Below are positions 20,558 through 28,522 of a stretch of DNA of 64,000 nt, piece after piece. The notes beneath the pieces were generated by a model that worked only from the letters and a program-made list of their open reading frames with translations, searched no databases and was not told the DNA's origin. The stretch covers positions 2,604,001 to 2,668,000 of the forward strand of contig NZ_CP065053.1 of NCBI RefSeq assembly GCF_015689335.1, read 5' to 3'. The number at the start of each line of letters is the position of its first letter. The stretch's first letter is position 1. A program made the position numbers and the translations under genes. This DNA comes from Massilia antarctica. Lineage in GTDB: Bacteria > Pseudomonadota > Gammaproteobacteria > Burkholderiales > Burkholderiaceae_D.

Positions 20558-20734
20558 GTAAGACACGTCCGGTCTGCCGAGAATTGACCACTCCGTCGCC
20601 AACATCAACCTCATACCGCTGCATTTGATATGCCGATTGATCGGGTAGGCGGGCTATTGCCCGCGACATCGTGATCGTCACCGAGAAGCTCATGGATCGC
20701 CGAACCGGCACTGCGGCAGCAGTTTATGAAACAT

Positions 20735-20953
20735 TCAGGCTAGATGCTGTTCGGTGGCGCCCCCTTCAAACTGAATCTGAAAGTTTACGTAACCATGACC
20801 CGCGGTAGAGGTAACACTAGATACCCGCGCAAGCGCAACAAGAATGCGTTCAACTGGTTCCATCACCTTCTTTTCTAGGCGTTCCGGCGATTGTTCGCTT
20901 AGTAGGTAGCGAACCGTGACTACAGCTTCTTTTGATTGCACCTTACACCTCAT
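20735..20953 (-). pseudogene. Fragment resembling an RND efflux permease pore domain
   Basis: 72 residues. The stretch EQSPERLEKKVMEPVERILV followed by SVTSTAGHGYVNFQIQFEGG looks like the first periplasmic (PN1) segment of AcrB/HAE1-type pumps, whose usual form is a SPE-V-E--VT-PIE motif, then V--I-S-S--G, then a V-F--G strand. Real pumps are over 1000 residues, and no neighbouring sequence continues the match, so this is either an orphan fragment or a chance resemblance. Its ATG overlaps the stop of the next gene upstream on the same strand. Confidence 0.35.
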
Positions 20954-21314
20954 CTATACTGGTTGAAGGACCGCTTATGGCCGCCTGCTGCCGATTGTAC
21001 TCGACGGTTACGGCGCTGTCCGATTTCGGCAGCTGCCGCCCCAAAGCAGTCGTACAGGTCGATGCTGGCTTACGCACCACGATTTTTATGGCTTTCACAA
21101 AGCGTTCATAATTCGCATGGAGCTCATCGTCGCTAATGTGTTTAGCAAGAAATGCGGTGCAGAGCTCGCGCAAGGCAAACTCGTCACCTGTATCCGGGCG
21201 TGCAACCCCAAGGTCATTAGCCATCCAGTTATAGACATCAGATACGTCCGCACCGTATCGGCATGCGCTGTAAATGAATTTGCCGATACGTTCGTACTTT
21301 TTTTGTGTCGTCAT
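20943..21314 (-). CDS. Small protein of unknown function with a repeat-derived C-terminus
   Basis: 123 residues, family not recognised. Residues 1 to about 84 (starting MTTQKKYERIGKFIYSACRY) look like a helical cytoplasmic protein. The last 40 residues are encoded by copy B of the degenerate intergenic repeat, so the original C-terminus has probably been replaced or extended by it. No operon partners of known function. Confidence 0.5.
   Translation of the reverse strand: MTTQKKYERIGKFIYSACRYGADVSDVYNWMANDLGVARPDTGDEFALRELCTAFLAKHISDDELHANYERFVKAIKIVVRKPASTCTTALGRQLPKSDSAVTVEYNRQQAAISGPSTSIDEV
20975..21050. repeat. Degenerate intergenic repeat, copy B
   Basis: Shares CTGCCGATTGTACTCGAC with copy C (18900 region), and a longer match with copy A over TACTCGACGG...CTGCCGCCCCA. 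It overlaps the 3' end of the small gene at 20943-21314. Confidence 0.6.
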
Positions 21315-21385
21315 AGAAGTCTTTCTGTCACACCTCTTTGGATTCCCAGATGTCTGCTGCTGGCCGACTCCAGTTGCCCGACACT

Positions 21386-21730
21386 TTACTGTGAAGGAGC
21401 CTCGTGCTCAGGGTTTAACTTGCGCACTTCGCTGAAACGCATGCGCCGCAAATTTCCTTGAGCCGACAATAGTCCGTCAGAGGAAAGTTGCAGCAGGCGC
21501 TGCCCATAGAACACGTCAGGTATGTCGTCAAATCGACTTGGGTACGCGTACATTGCGTTTCCTACAACTAGTGCTGTCTTTTGCCACCGACTGGTTAGCG
21601 CGGACAAGATTGCTTGATCAATCGCGGCAACCTCGTCCACGGATAACGCGGCGATAGCTGCCTTATCCTCATCGTCGAGCGGAACGCTCAGGTCATCGTC
21701 GTCATCAATATTCAATTGTTGCCTCATCAT
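21386..21730 (-). CDS. DUF3658-domain-like protein
   Basis: 114 residues. An acidic N-terminus (NIDDDDDLSVPLDDEDK) leads into a domain resembling DUF3658: an acidic helix with AAIDQAILSALTSRWQKTALVVGNAM, then IPDVFYGQRLLQLSSDGLL and a final GNLRRMRFSEVRKL. DUF3658 often follows a DUF1835 domain in longer proteins; here it stands alone. Function unknown. It lies at the edge of the accessory island. Confidence 0.65.
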   Translation of the reverse strand: MMRQQLNIDDDDDLSVPLDDEDKAAIAALSVDEVAAIDQAILSALTSRWQKTALVVGNAMYAYPSRFDDIPDVFYGQRLLQLSSDGLLSAQGNLRRMRFSEVRKLNPEHEAPSQ

Positions 21731-21875
21731 TAATTTCGCGAACGGCGGCTCCTGGCCGACAGCAGCCTGTCACGACTGGCTGAGGTAATGTCCGTTTGAT
21801 CGGCCACCATGCGCGCGGCGGCGACGCGGAATGCGCCGAGCGCGCTGACCCTACACGCGCACTCGCAGCGGTCGG

Positions 21876-22343
21876 TCAGCGCGCGTCGGTGCCGCCCAGG
21901 CCGCGTTGCTGCAGCACGCATTTGCCCGCACTACAAGTGGCGCCCGGGTCCTGTTCGATCGAGCAGGTTGACATCACGCCGCTCTTTTCGTTCACTTTCT
22001 TTTCGGCGGCAGCCTGTTCGGCCGCCAGTCGCGCCAGCAGTTCACCATTGCTGCGCTTGGCCGACCATGGCAGGTAGCCGGCCGGTCCGCCGCAAGCCTT
22101 GCTGCCGACCGGCAGGGTGCGGCACTGGCTGGCGTTGTCGCAGGCGAGGTCGCCAATCTCGGCCGTAATGCGCGCGCCGAGCGACGCGGCCGGCGCGCTC
22201 GCAGCCACTGGAGCGGCCGCTGCAGGCTTGGCCGGCGTGGCCGCCGCAGGCGTGTTGGACGGTTCGCTGCAGGCGGTGCCGGCGGCGATCAGTGCGGCTG
22301 CGAACCACAGGCGCAGGAAGGAGGAGGGTGTCGGTTTTTTCAT
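21876..22343 (-). CDS. Hypothetical lipoprotein with conserved cysteines
   Basis: 155 residues. The N-terminus (MKKPTPSSFLRLWFAAALI, ending GTAC) is a lipoprotein signal peptide. An Ala/Pro-rich linker (about 27-52) precedes a small domain with six Cys (DLACDNASQCRTLPVG, KACGG, STCSIEQ, ATCSAGKCVL), which suggests disulfides in the periplasm. The usual annotation for this layout is 'hypothetical'; I do not know its role. No operon partner. Confidence 0.7.
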   Translation of the reverse strand: MKKPTPSSFLRLWFAAALIAAGTACSEPSNTPAAATPAKPAAAAPVAASAPAASLGARITAEIGDLACDNASQCRTLPVGSKACGGPAGYLPWSAKRSNGELLARLAAEQAAAEKKVNEKSGVMSTCSIEQDPGATCSAGKCVLQQRGLGGTDAR

Positions 22344-22419
22344 GCCCCATCATCCCGGATCGATGCCCGCTTTGCAAGCGGGGCACGCTTCGCCGCTGTC
22401 TGTTCGCCGCTGCTTGCCG

Positions 22420-23193
22420 TCAGTTGCGTCCCGCCATCACGCCGCCATCCACATCCCACACCGCGCCCGTGACCCAGGCCGCCTCGTGCGACAGCAGGAA
22501 GGCTACCGTGTGCGCGATGTCCTGGGCCGTGCCGATGCGGCCGATCGGGTGGAAGCCGTTAAAGTCCGCCAGCGCGGCCGCCACCTGGTCCTTGGGAATG
22601 AAGCCTTCGTACACCGGCGTGTCGACCACGGCCGGCGAGACGGCGTTGACCCGGATCCGGTGCGGCGCCAGCTCCATCGCCAGGTGCTGGGTCAGCGCGT
22701 GGATGCCGGCCTTGGCCATCGAATAGGCCGATGAGGGCGTGGCGGCGACCGCCTGGCGCGCCCACATCGAGCCGATGTTGACGATCGCCCCGGGCGCGCC
22801 GCGCGCCACCATGGACGCCACCACCGACTGGGTGAGGAAGAAAATGCCGCGGTTGATCGCCTGGTACTGGTCGTAGTCGGCTGCGCTGTGCTCCAGGAAG
22901 GGCTTGGGGAAGAAGATGCCGGCCGCGTTCAGGATCAGGTTGATGTGCGGATGGTCGGCCGCCAGTTGCTGGCGCAGGCGGGCCAGGTCGGCCTCCTTGC
23001 CGATATCGCCGGCCAGGGTGTGCACCCTGCCGGGGGCGTCGAGCTCGGCGGCGGCGCGCGCATTCTTCGCCGCGTCGCGCCCGAGCAGCACCACCGTGCC
23101 GCCGCCGCGTACAACCATGCGGGCCGAGGCCAGTCCCATGCCGCTGTTGCCGCCGATGGCCAGAAGAGTTTGTCCTGCAAATGCGCTATTCAT
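22420..23193 (-). CDS. SDR-family oxidoreductase
   Basis: 257 residues. The Rossmann nucleotide-binding motif is [17 protein letters not shown], with NAAG at the end of strand 4. The catalytic Ser lies in [10 protein letters not shown] and the YxxxK in YSMAKAG. The C-terminal [20 protein letters not shown] and [10 protein letters not shown] are the classic SDR ending. Substrate unknown. A perfect palindrome TACCAACTAGTTGGTA lies 14 bp upstream of the start and recurs before the adjacent tetR-type gene, so this is probably the regulator's target. The start at 23193 was chosen over 23262 because it places the Rossmann motif at the usual position. Confidence 0.92.
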   Translation of the reverse strand: MNSAFAGQTLLAIGGNSGMGLASARMVVRGGGTVVLLGRDAAKNARAAAELDAPGRVHTLAGDIGKEADLARLRQQLAADHPHINLILNAAGIFFPKPFLEHSAADYDQYQAINRGIFFLTQSVVASMVARGAPGAIVNIGSMWARQAVAATPSSAYSMAKAGIHALTQHLAMELAPHRIRVNAVSPAVVDTPVYEGFIPKDQVAAALADFNGFHPIGRIGTAQDIAHTVAFLLSHEAAWVTGAVWDVDGGVMAGRN

Positions 23194-23207
23194 ATGATGC
23201 CTTTCTA

Positions 23208-23223
23208 TACCAACTAGTTGGTA
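23208..23223. promoter_or_regulatory. TetR operator upstream of the SDR gene
   Basis: A perfect 16-bp palindrome, TACCAACTAGTTGGTA, between the TetR stop and the SDR start. The same ACCAACTAGT core occurs at 23881-23890, before the regulator gene itself. Confidence 0.7.
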
Positions 23224-23275
23224 GGTTGATGTTGCCAAAAAAATGCCGGCCAATGCCGGCAATGGTGATGCCGGA

Positions 23276-23863
23276 TCAGACCAGCATGTTCGATACGTAG
23301 GTGGTGCCGGCCAGCGCCGGGCTGTGGTCGCTGCCGCAGCCGCGCCCGACCATCATCGCCCCTTCCAGCGCGCTGAGCAACCCGTAGGCTTGCGCCTCGG
23401 CGCCGCCGCGCACGCGCAGCAGGCCGGCCCGTTCGCCGTCGAGGATGGTCTTGGCCAGCCAGTCGAGATTGAGCTGGAAAAACGCGCGCACTTCCAGCGC
23501 CACCTCGGGCGACATGGCCGCCGCTTCCGCGCCCAGGATGCCGCACACGCACAGGCGCCGGTCTTGCCGGTAGGTGGCCGCGAACAGTTCGCCGTAGCGG
23601 GCCAGGCGCGCGGGCGCATCCTCACCAGTCTCGTCGATGGCGCGCAGCAGGGTCGCGAAACGGTCGCCATAGCGCTGCACGATGGTGTGCACCAGGTCGG
23701 CCTTGGTGCGGAAATGGTGATGGATGCTCGGCTTCTTGATGTCGATTTCGCGCGCGATGTCGTCGTAGGAAAAACCGTTATAGCCGTACTGCTGGATCAG
23801 CCGCTGGGCCGCGTCGACCACCCGCTCCGCCGAGGCCGACAATGTCGCAAATCGTTTTTCCAT
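23276..23863 (-). CDS. TetR-family transcriptional repressor
   Basis: 195 residues. The N-terminal HTH reads [20 protein letters not shown], then [18 protein letters not shown], a standard TetR DNA-binding domain. The C-terminal ligand domain has a [14 protein letters not shown] segment found in the YcdC/AcrR-like subgroup with a Cys (LCVCG) that may be redox- or electrophile-sensitive. It probably controls itself and the SDR gene, since matching operators flank both. Confidence 0.9.
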   Translation of the reverse strand: MEKRFATLSASAERVVDAAQRLIQQYGYNGFSYDDIAREIDIKKPSIHHHFRTKADLVHTIVQRYGDRFATLLRAIDETGEDAPARLARYGELFAATYRQDRRLCVCGILGAEAAAMSPEVALEVRAFFQLNLDWLAKTILDGERAGLLRVRGGAEAQAYGLLSALEGAMMVGRGCGSDHSPALAGTTYVSNMLV

Positions 23864-23878
23864 CTTGCCTCCGTTTGC

Positions 23879-23895
23879 CTACCAACTAGTAGGTT
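23879..23895. promoter_or_regulatory. TetR operator upstream of tetR
   Basis: CTACCAACTAGTAGGTT, an imperfect palindrome sharing ACCAACTAGT with the operator at 23208-23223. It lies 15 bp before the regulator start, consistent with autoregulation. Confidence 0.65.
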
Positions 23896-23923
23896 CGAAT
23901 CATGCCGAAGCTTGGGCGCCGTG

Positions 23924-24838
23924 TCAAGCGCTGTTGGCGGGGGCGATCGGCTGGAGCACCGGCAAGGCGGTCAGGCGCGGCGCCAGGAAGTCGATGCAGG
24001 CGCGCAGGCGCGGCGCCATGTGGCGTGCGCCCGGCACCAGCAGCTGCACCGGCAGCGGCGCCGGTTCGTAGCCGGGCAGCAGGCGCACCAGGGTGCCCGC
24101 GGCGAGCTGTTCGGCCACCTGGTAAGAAATCGGGCGCCCGATGCCGCGTCCGGCCAGTACCGCCAGCAGCATGGTGTCGATTTCATTGACGATCAGGCGC
24201 GGCGCCAGGCGTACCGCGAATTCGTTTCCGGCTTCGAGGAAACGCCATTCGGTGTTGGTGCGCTGCTCGGAAAAGATAATGTCGTGAGCGTCGAGTTCGC
24301 GCGGGCTGGACGGCGCGCCGCGCCGCGCCAGGTAAGCCGGGCTGGCCACCAGCATGCGCCGCACCTGGCCCACCTGGCGCGCCACCATGCCGGTATCGGG
24401 CAGCGGACCGATGCGCACCGCCAGGTCGAGGCCGTGTTCGATCATGTCCAGGTTGCGGTCGTTGAACACCAGCTCGACCTGCAGCGCCGGATGCAGGTCG
24501 AGGAACTCGATCATGGCCGGGGCCACATGGCGCCGCCCGAACACGGTGGGCACGGTGATGCGCAGGCGCCCGCGCAGGACTGCGTCGTCGTCCTCACGCA
24601 CGGCGTCGTCGTAGTCGGCCAGCACGCGGCGCGCCATCTCGGCCAGGCGCAAGCCCGCTTCGGTGGCGGCCAGGCGGCGCGTGGTGCGTTCGACCAGGCG
24701 CGCGCCGACCCGCTCTTCCAGCGCCGCCAGCGCGCGTGTGACGGCCGGGGCCGAGCGGCGCAGGCGCCGCGCCGCGCCGCTCAGGCTGCCCGCGTCGAGG
24801 ATCGCCACGAAAATCTGCAACTCATCAAACCGGTCCAT
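23924..24838 (-). CDS. LysR-family transcriptional regulator
   Basis: 304 residues. The N-terminal winged HTH (MDRFDELQIFVAILDAGSLS, then RRSAPAVTRALAALEERVGARL) is followed by a LysR effector domain (RLRITVPTVFGRRHVAP onward), closest in feel to the CrgA/AaeR-type group. It is divergent from a glutathione S-transferase gene, with a palindrome between them, so it likely regulates that pair. The inducer is unknown. Confidence 0.93.
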   Translation of the reverse strand: MDRFDELQIFVAILDAGSLSGAARRLRRSAPAVTRALAALEERVGARLVERTTRRLAATEAGLRLAEMARRVLADYDDAVREDDDAVLRGRLRITVPTVFGRRHVAPAMIEFLDLHPALQVELVFNDRNLDMIEHGLDLAVRIGPLPDTGMVARQVGQVRRMLVASPAYLARRGAPSSPRELDAHDIIFSEQRTNTEWRFLEAGNEFAVRLAPRLIVNEIDTMLLAVLAGRGIGRPISYQVAEQLAAGTLVRLLPGYEPAPLPVQLLVPGARHMAPRLRACIDFLAPRLTALPVLQPIAPANSA

Positions 24839-24851
24839 TCATTTTTCCGAT

Positions 24852-24874
24852 AATTGAAATAATCATTTTCAATT
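24852..24874. promoter_or_regulatory. Palindrome in the LysR/GST divergent promoter
   Basis: AATTGAAA and TTTCAATT arms separated by 7 bp. Its position just upstream of the LysR start and before the GST gene, and the T-N11-A form within it, fit a LysR binding site. Confidence 0.5.
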
Positions 24875-24945
24875 TACCACTATTCTCATAAGTTGATGCA
24901 AGAGATAGCATGCGTTTCCTCTTCCTTTTTTTGAATCGAGACACC

Positions 24946-25569
24946 ATGCAAACCCCTTCCCTGATCCTCCACGGCCTGACGGTGTCGGGCCATGTGCACC
25001 GTGTCGAGCTGCTGCTGCGCATGCTCGACCTGCCGTTCACCTTCGCGCCGGCGCCGGCCGAGGTGCGCGCCAGCGCCGCCTTCCGCGCGCTCAATCCGCT
25101 CGGGCAGATCCCGGTGCTGCAGGATGGCGAACTGGTCATCAACGACAGCAACGCGATCCTGGTCTACCTGGCCAAGCGCTACGCGCCCGGCAGCGACTGG
25201 CTGCCGGAAGACCCGCCTGGCGCGGCCGCCGTGCAGCGCTGGCTGTCGATCGCCGCCGGCGAGCTGGCCTTCGGTCCGGCCAAGGCGCGCGCCAACGCGC
25301 TGTGGGAAGTCCCGGCCGACCTGGTCCAGGCGGGCGCCGTGGCCCAGCGCCTGCTCGCGTTCATGGAACAGCATCTGGGCACGCGCCGCTTTCTGGCGGC
25401 CGAGCATGTCACGGTGGCCGACCTGGCCTGCTACAGCTACGTGGCGCACGCGCCGGAAGGCGGCATCGCGCTGGCGCCGTATCCGGCACTGCGCGCCTGG
25501 CTGGCGCGCATCGAAGCCTTGCCTGGCTTCGTGGCGCTGCCGGCGTCGCCGCTGCCGGCAGCCGCATGA
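24946..25569 (+). CDS. Glutathione S-transferase family protein
   Basis: 207 residues from the ATG at 24946. The N-terminal thioredoxin-fold domain has SGHVHRVELLLRML, PLGQIPVLQDGE (cis-Pro) and INDSNAILVYLAKRY (the ES/DS glutathione-binding position). The C-terminal helical domain has TVADLACYSYVAHA and PALRAWLARIEALPGF. The gene overlaps the next by 4 bp (ATGA), so the two are translationally coupled. The divergent LysR gene likely regulates it. An alternative start at 24910 adds 12 hydrophobic residues of doubtful value. Confidence 0.92.
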   Translation: MQTPSLILHGLTVSGHVHRVELLLRMLDLPFTFAPAPAEVRASAAFRALNPLGQIPVLQDGELVINDSNAILVYLAKRYAPGSDWLPEDPPGAAAVQRWLSIAAGELAFGPAKARANALWEVPADLVQAGAVAQRLLAFMEQHLGTRRFLAAEHVTVADLACYSYVAHAPEGGIALAPYPALRAWLARIEALPGFVALPASPLPAAA

Positions 25570-26399
25570 ACACGCCGTTCCACGAAGGCGAGCTGCGGGC
25601 GCAGGCGCTGGCCGGCGTGAGCAGTTCGGGGAACGGCATCCGCGCCTTCCTGCCGGACCAGCACCGGGACTTTTTCGCGGCGCTGCCGTTCGTGCTGATG
25701 GCCACCCTGGACGCCGATGGGCGCCCGCGTGCGCGGGTGCTGAGCGGGGCGCCCGGCTTCATCGACAGTCCCGATCCGTCCACCCTGCGCATCGCGGTGG
25801 ACGACAGCGCCCTGCGCGCCGGGCAGGCGGTCGGGCTGCTGGGGCTCGACTTCGGCACGCGGCGGCGCAACCGTGCCAATGGCGTGGTGCGCAAGGTGGC
25901 TGGCGGCGAGGTGCTGATTGAGGTACGCGAGAGTTTCGGCAACTGCCCGCAGCACATCGTGGTGCGCGACGTGCGGGCGGTGGCGCCTGGCGCGGCGCTG
26001 GAGCGCGCCTTCGATGGGCTGGACGAGCGCGCCATGATTGCGCGCGCCGAGACGTTTTTCATCGCCACCAGCGGCGGGGCGCACGGGGTCGACATCTCGC
26101 ACCGTGGCGGGCCGCCGGGTTTCGTGCGGGTGGAAGGCGACACCCTGACCGTGCCCGATTTCGGCGGCAACCGCTTCTTCAACACCATGGGCAATCTGCT
26201 GCTCGATGCGCGCGCGGCGCTGCTGTTCATCGACGACACTAGCGGCGCCGTGCTCGAACTGGAAGGCCGGGTGGAGATTGCGTGGGACGAGGGGGCGGCC
26301 GTCCCGGGGCAGGCGGGCGGACGGCACTGGCGCTTCACGGCCGCGCGCGGCCGCATCACGCACGGCGCCCTGGCGCTGCGCTGGACGCGGCGGCAATAG
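25566..26399 (+). CDS. Pyridoxamine 5'-phosphate oxidase-like flavin-binding protein
   Basis: 277 residues. The core split-barrel segments are FVLMATLDADGRPRARVLSG, a TLRIAVDD strand and, later, AETFFIATSGG, DISHRGGPPGFVRV and DFGGNRFFNTMGNLL, a duplicated PNPOx-like pattern seen in 'PNPOx family' proteins that may bind FMN/F420. Coupled to the upstream GST (ATGA overlap), suggesting a joint role in detoxification or redox chemistry. The true substrate is unknown; it is unlikely to be authentic PdxH given its length and layout. Confidence 0.85.
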   Translation: MNTPFHEGELRAQALAGVSSSGNGIRAFLPDQHRDFFAALPFVLMATLDADGRPRARVLSGAPGFIDSPDPSTLRIAVDDSALRAGQAVGLLGLDFGTRRRNRANGVVRKVAGGEVLIEVRESFGNCPQHIVVRDVRAVAPGAALERAFDGLDERAMIARAETFFIATSGGAHGVDISHRGGPPGFVRVEGDTLTVPDFGGNRFFNTMGNLLLDARAALLFIDDTSGAVLELEGRVEIAWDEGAAVPGQAGGRHWRFTAARGRITHGALALRWTRRQ

Positions 26400-26403
26400 T
26401 TTC

Positions 26404-26461
26404 CCAACCGGGGTCAGACCTCTGATTAGAAATATTTCTGATTTGAGGTCAGACCCCGGTT
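26404..26461. repeat. 58-bp palindromic repeat (copy 1)
   Basis: CAACCGGGGTCAGACCTC is followed by a short variable centre with AGAAATATTTCT and then the inverted arm ending GACCCCGGTTG. It lies between the convergent PNPOx-like gene and the DMT exporter. Related copies are at 28422, 36645, 36699 and 36884. Confidence 0.85.
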
Positions 26462-26464
26462 GAA

Positions 26465-27355
26465 TCAGCGCCTGGATGGGCGTGCGCCGATTGCGATTCC
26501 AAACACAGCAATCGCCGCGCCAATCCAATGTTGCGTTTCGATGGTTTCGCCAAGCACGCATGCCGATAACAACAGGCCTGCCACGGGATAGACCGCTGTA
26601 AACAGGGACGCCTCGGCGCCACTGGCTTTCGATGCGCCCCGGTACCAAAGGTGAAAGCCGAGAACCGTCGGCACCAGGGCGTAGTAGACCGCGGCGCCGA
26701 CAGCACGGATGGAGAGTGTCGGTCCGGCCGCATGTATCCACTGGAACAAAGCCGGTACCGCACAAAAAACCAGCGACAGCACCGACATCGTTGCAGCGAC
26801 CAGCAGGGGATCGACAGGCGTTTTGATGCTCTTGTTCAGCAGCAGGAAGACCGCCTCGCAGATGATGGCGCACAACACCAGCGCGTTGCCGGTCCAGCGC
26901 TGGCCGCTGTCACCGGGCGCCGCCGGATTGTCCAGGCTGAGCACGGCCACGCCCAGCGTTGCGAGCATGATCGCCAGTATCGTCCAGCCGCCGAGCCGTT
27001 CGCGCAGCACGACAAACGATAACAGCGCCGCCACCGCCGGCAGCGTACCGGCAATGACGCTGGCGTCGGAGGCGCGCGTCCGCGCCAGACCCATGATCAG
27101 CAGCACCGCATATCCAACACTGCCCAGGCCGGCCTGGATACAGAGCGTCGCCCATTCGCGCCAGGTCAGCCGCGGCAAGCGTTTGCCGCTGAGCCACACG
27201 ATGCCCACGAGCAGGGGGCTGGCGACGGCAAAACGCAGGAAGGCCGCGATAAAGACTGGCATCTCTCCCATCAGCTTGCTGGCGACGATGGTGCTGCCGA
27301 CGGTGGCCATGGCGGCGGCCATCATGAGGTAAGCCGTGCATTTTTGTGTTTGCAT
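26465..27355 (-). CDS. DMT-superfamily (EamA) exporter
   Basis: 296 residues from the ATG at 27355, with about ten hydrophobic segments forming two EamA repeats (the second begins near NALVLCAIICEAVFLLL). Typical motifs include FIAAFLRFAVASPLLVG and EASLFTAVYPVAGLLLSAC. Likely a small-molecule exporter in the inner membrane. An AraC-type regulator gene lies 75 bp upstream on the same strand, a common pairing in which the regulator controls the exporter. Confidence 0.88.
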   Translation of the reverse strand: MQTQKCTAYLMMAAAMATVGSTIVASKLMGEMPVFIAAFLRFAVASPLLVGIVWLSGKRLPRLTWREWATLCIQAGLGSVGYAVLLIMGLARTRASDASVIAGTLPAVAALLSFVVLRERLGGWTILAIMLATLGVAVLSLDNPAAPGDSGQRWTGNALVLCAIICEAVFLLLNKSIKTPVDPLLVAATMSVLSLVFCAVPALFQWIHAAGPTLSIRAVGAAVYYALVPTVLGFHLWYRGASKASGAEASLFTAVYPVAGLLLSACVLGETIETQHWIGAAIAVFGIAIGARPSRR

Positions 27356-27430
27356 ATGACGGGACGGCGTTCGTGGAAGGAAGCGCATTGTCGGGCAGTC
27401 GCGCCAACCCGTCTTGAACGATCTTGCTGC

Positions 27431-28312
27431 TCAGGCTCGCCACTGTGCGGGGGTGACGCCCAGCACGGCACGGAACTGGCGGGTCATGTGCGGCTGGTCG
27501 GCGAAGCCCGCGCGCGCGGCTGCGTCGGCCAGGGCGGTGCCGGTCTCGATGAGTTGCCTGGCCCGCTGCACCCGGCGGTTTCGCACGTAGGCGGCCGGCG
27601 GCATGCCATGGGCGGCCTCGAACACGCGGCAGAAATGAAACAGGCTCAATCCGGTGACGCTGGCCAATGTGGCCAGCGAGATGGACTCGTCAAGGTGCGC
27701 CTCGATAAAATCCTGTGCGATCCGCGCAGCCGGCGGCACCTTGTCCTTGCGTCGATCGCCCGCTGCGATCCTCTTGCTGCTCATGAACAGGCCAACCAGT
27801 CCATCAACCACAGCCTGTTCGCGCGCCAGGGGAATGCTGGCATTGGCATAGGAGGCGAACAGGCGCCGGATCGCTTCGACGGCCATGGGGGCTGCGACGA
27901 CGGCATCGCGCAGGAACAGGTGTTCCGGGGGCGTTTGCGGGAAGACCTGCGCCAGCAGCGCGTGGCTCGGCATCAGGTTCCAGTACGTCATCGCATCCCC
28001 GCCGCCGGTGTGGACCTCGCCTGGGTTCACGACACAGACCGTGCCGGCCCCGGCAAGCCATTGCGTGCGGCCTCGACGGAAGCGGTTGGCGCCTTGCTCG
28101 ACCCAGCCGATGGTCCAGGTGTCATGGGTGTGCGGTGCGAACGAGCGCTGCTGGAAGCTCGCATGGATGATTTCACTACCGCACAATTCATCGAAGCGCC
28201 GCAACGCGCTCGAGGCTGAACGCACCTGGTCGTGTCCGATCTGAATTGCCGGAAAGGACGACGGGTGGGATTGCACGCGAGGCCGCGCGCGCTTCGGGTC
28301 GGGAAACATCAT
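27431..28312 (-). CDS. AraC-family transcriptional regulator
   Basis: 293 residues from ATG 28312 (a second ATG follows directly). The N-terminal cupin-like AraC_binding domain (FAPHTHDTWTIGWVEQG, VNPGEVHTGG) senses a ligand. The C-terminal double HTH is clear: ISLATLASVTGLSLFHFCRV, then PPAAYVRNRRVQRARQLI, LADAAARAGFADQPHMTRQF and GVTPAQWRA. It is upstream of, and probably co-transcribed with, the DMT exporter. Confidence 0.93.
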   Translation of the reverse strand: MMFPDPKRARPRVQSHPSSFPAIQIGHDQVRSASSALRRFDELCGSEIIHASFQQRSFAPHTHDTWTIGWVEQGANRFRRGRTQWLAGAGTVCVVNPGEVHTGGGDAMTYWNLMPSHALLAQVFPQTPPEHLFLRDAVVAAPMAVEAIRRLFASYANASIPLAREQAVVDGLVGLFMSSKRIAAGDRRKDKVPPAARIAQDFIEAHLDESISLATLASVTGLSLFHFCRVFEAAHGMPPAAYVRNRRVQRARQLIETGTALADAAARAGFADQPHMTRQFRAVLGVTPAQWRA

Positions 28313-28421
28313 GGGCTGCCTTCGAGTAAGAAAAACCGGAAGTGTTCTCCAGGCAGAGCATATCTTAACCGGACCCCAGGATGCCTCTGATGGGCAGGGC
28401 GGTCCCCTGCCACATGTGTTG

Positions 28422-28483
28422 CCCAACCGGGGTCAGACCTCGGATGAGAAATCTTTCCTAACCGAGGTCTGACCCCGGTTGGG
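28422..28483. repeat. 58-bp palindromic repeat (copy 2)
   Basis: CCCAACCGGGGTCAGACCTC, a variable centre, then GAGGTCTGACCCCGGTTGGG. The outer arms are perfectly complementary apart from one A/T position. It is located between the AraC-type gene and the DUF4861 gene. Confidence 0.88.
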
Positions 28484-28522
28484 AAATGTGGTCGTTGTGG
28501 GAGTGCGGCTGTCTTGTGGGCT

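Noticed and set aside
19100..20620. Inverted repeats and target duplication for the IS1380-family element
   Set aside because: I compared both flanks and found no convincing matching ends. The transposase gene alone is reported, and the element limits are left undefined.
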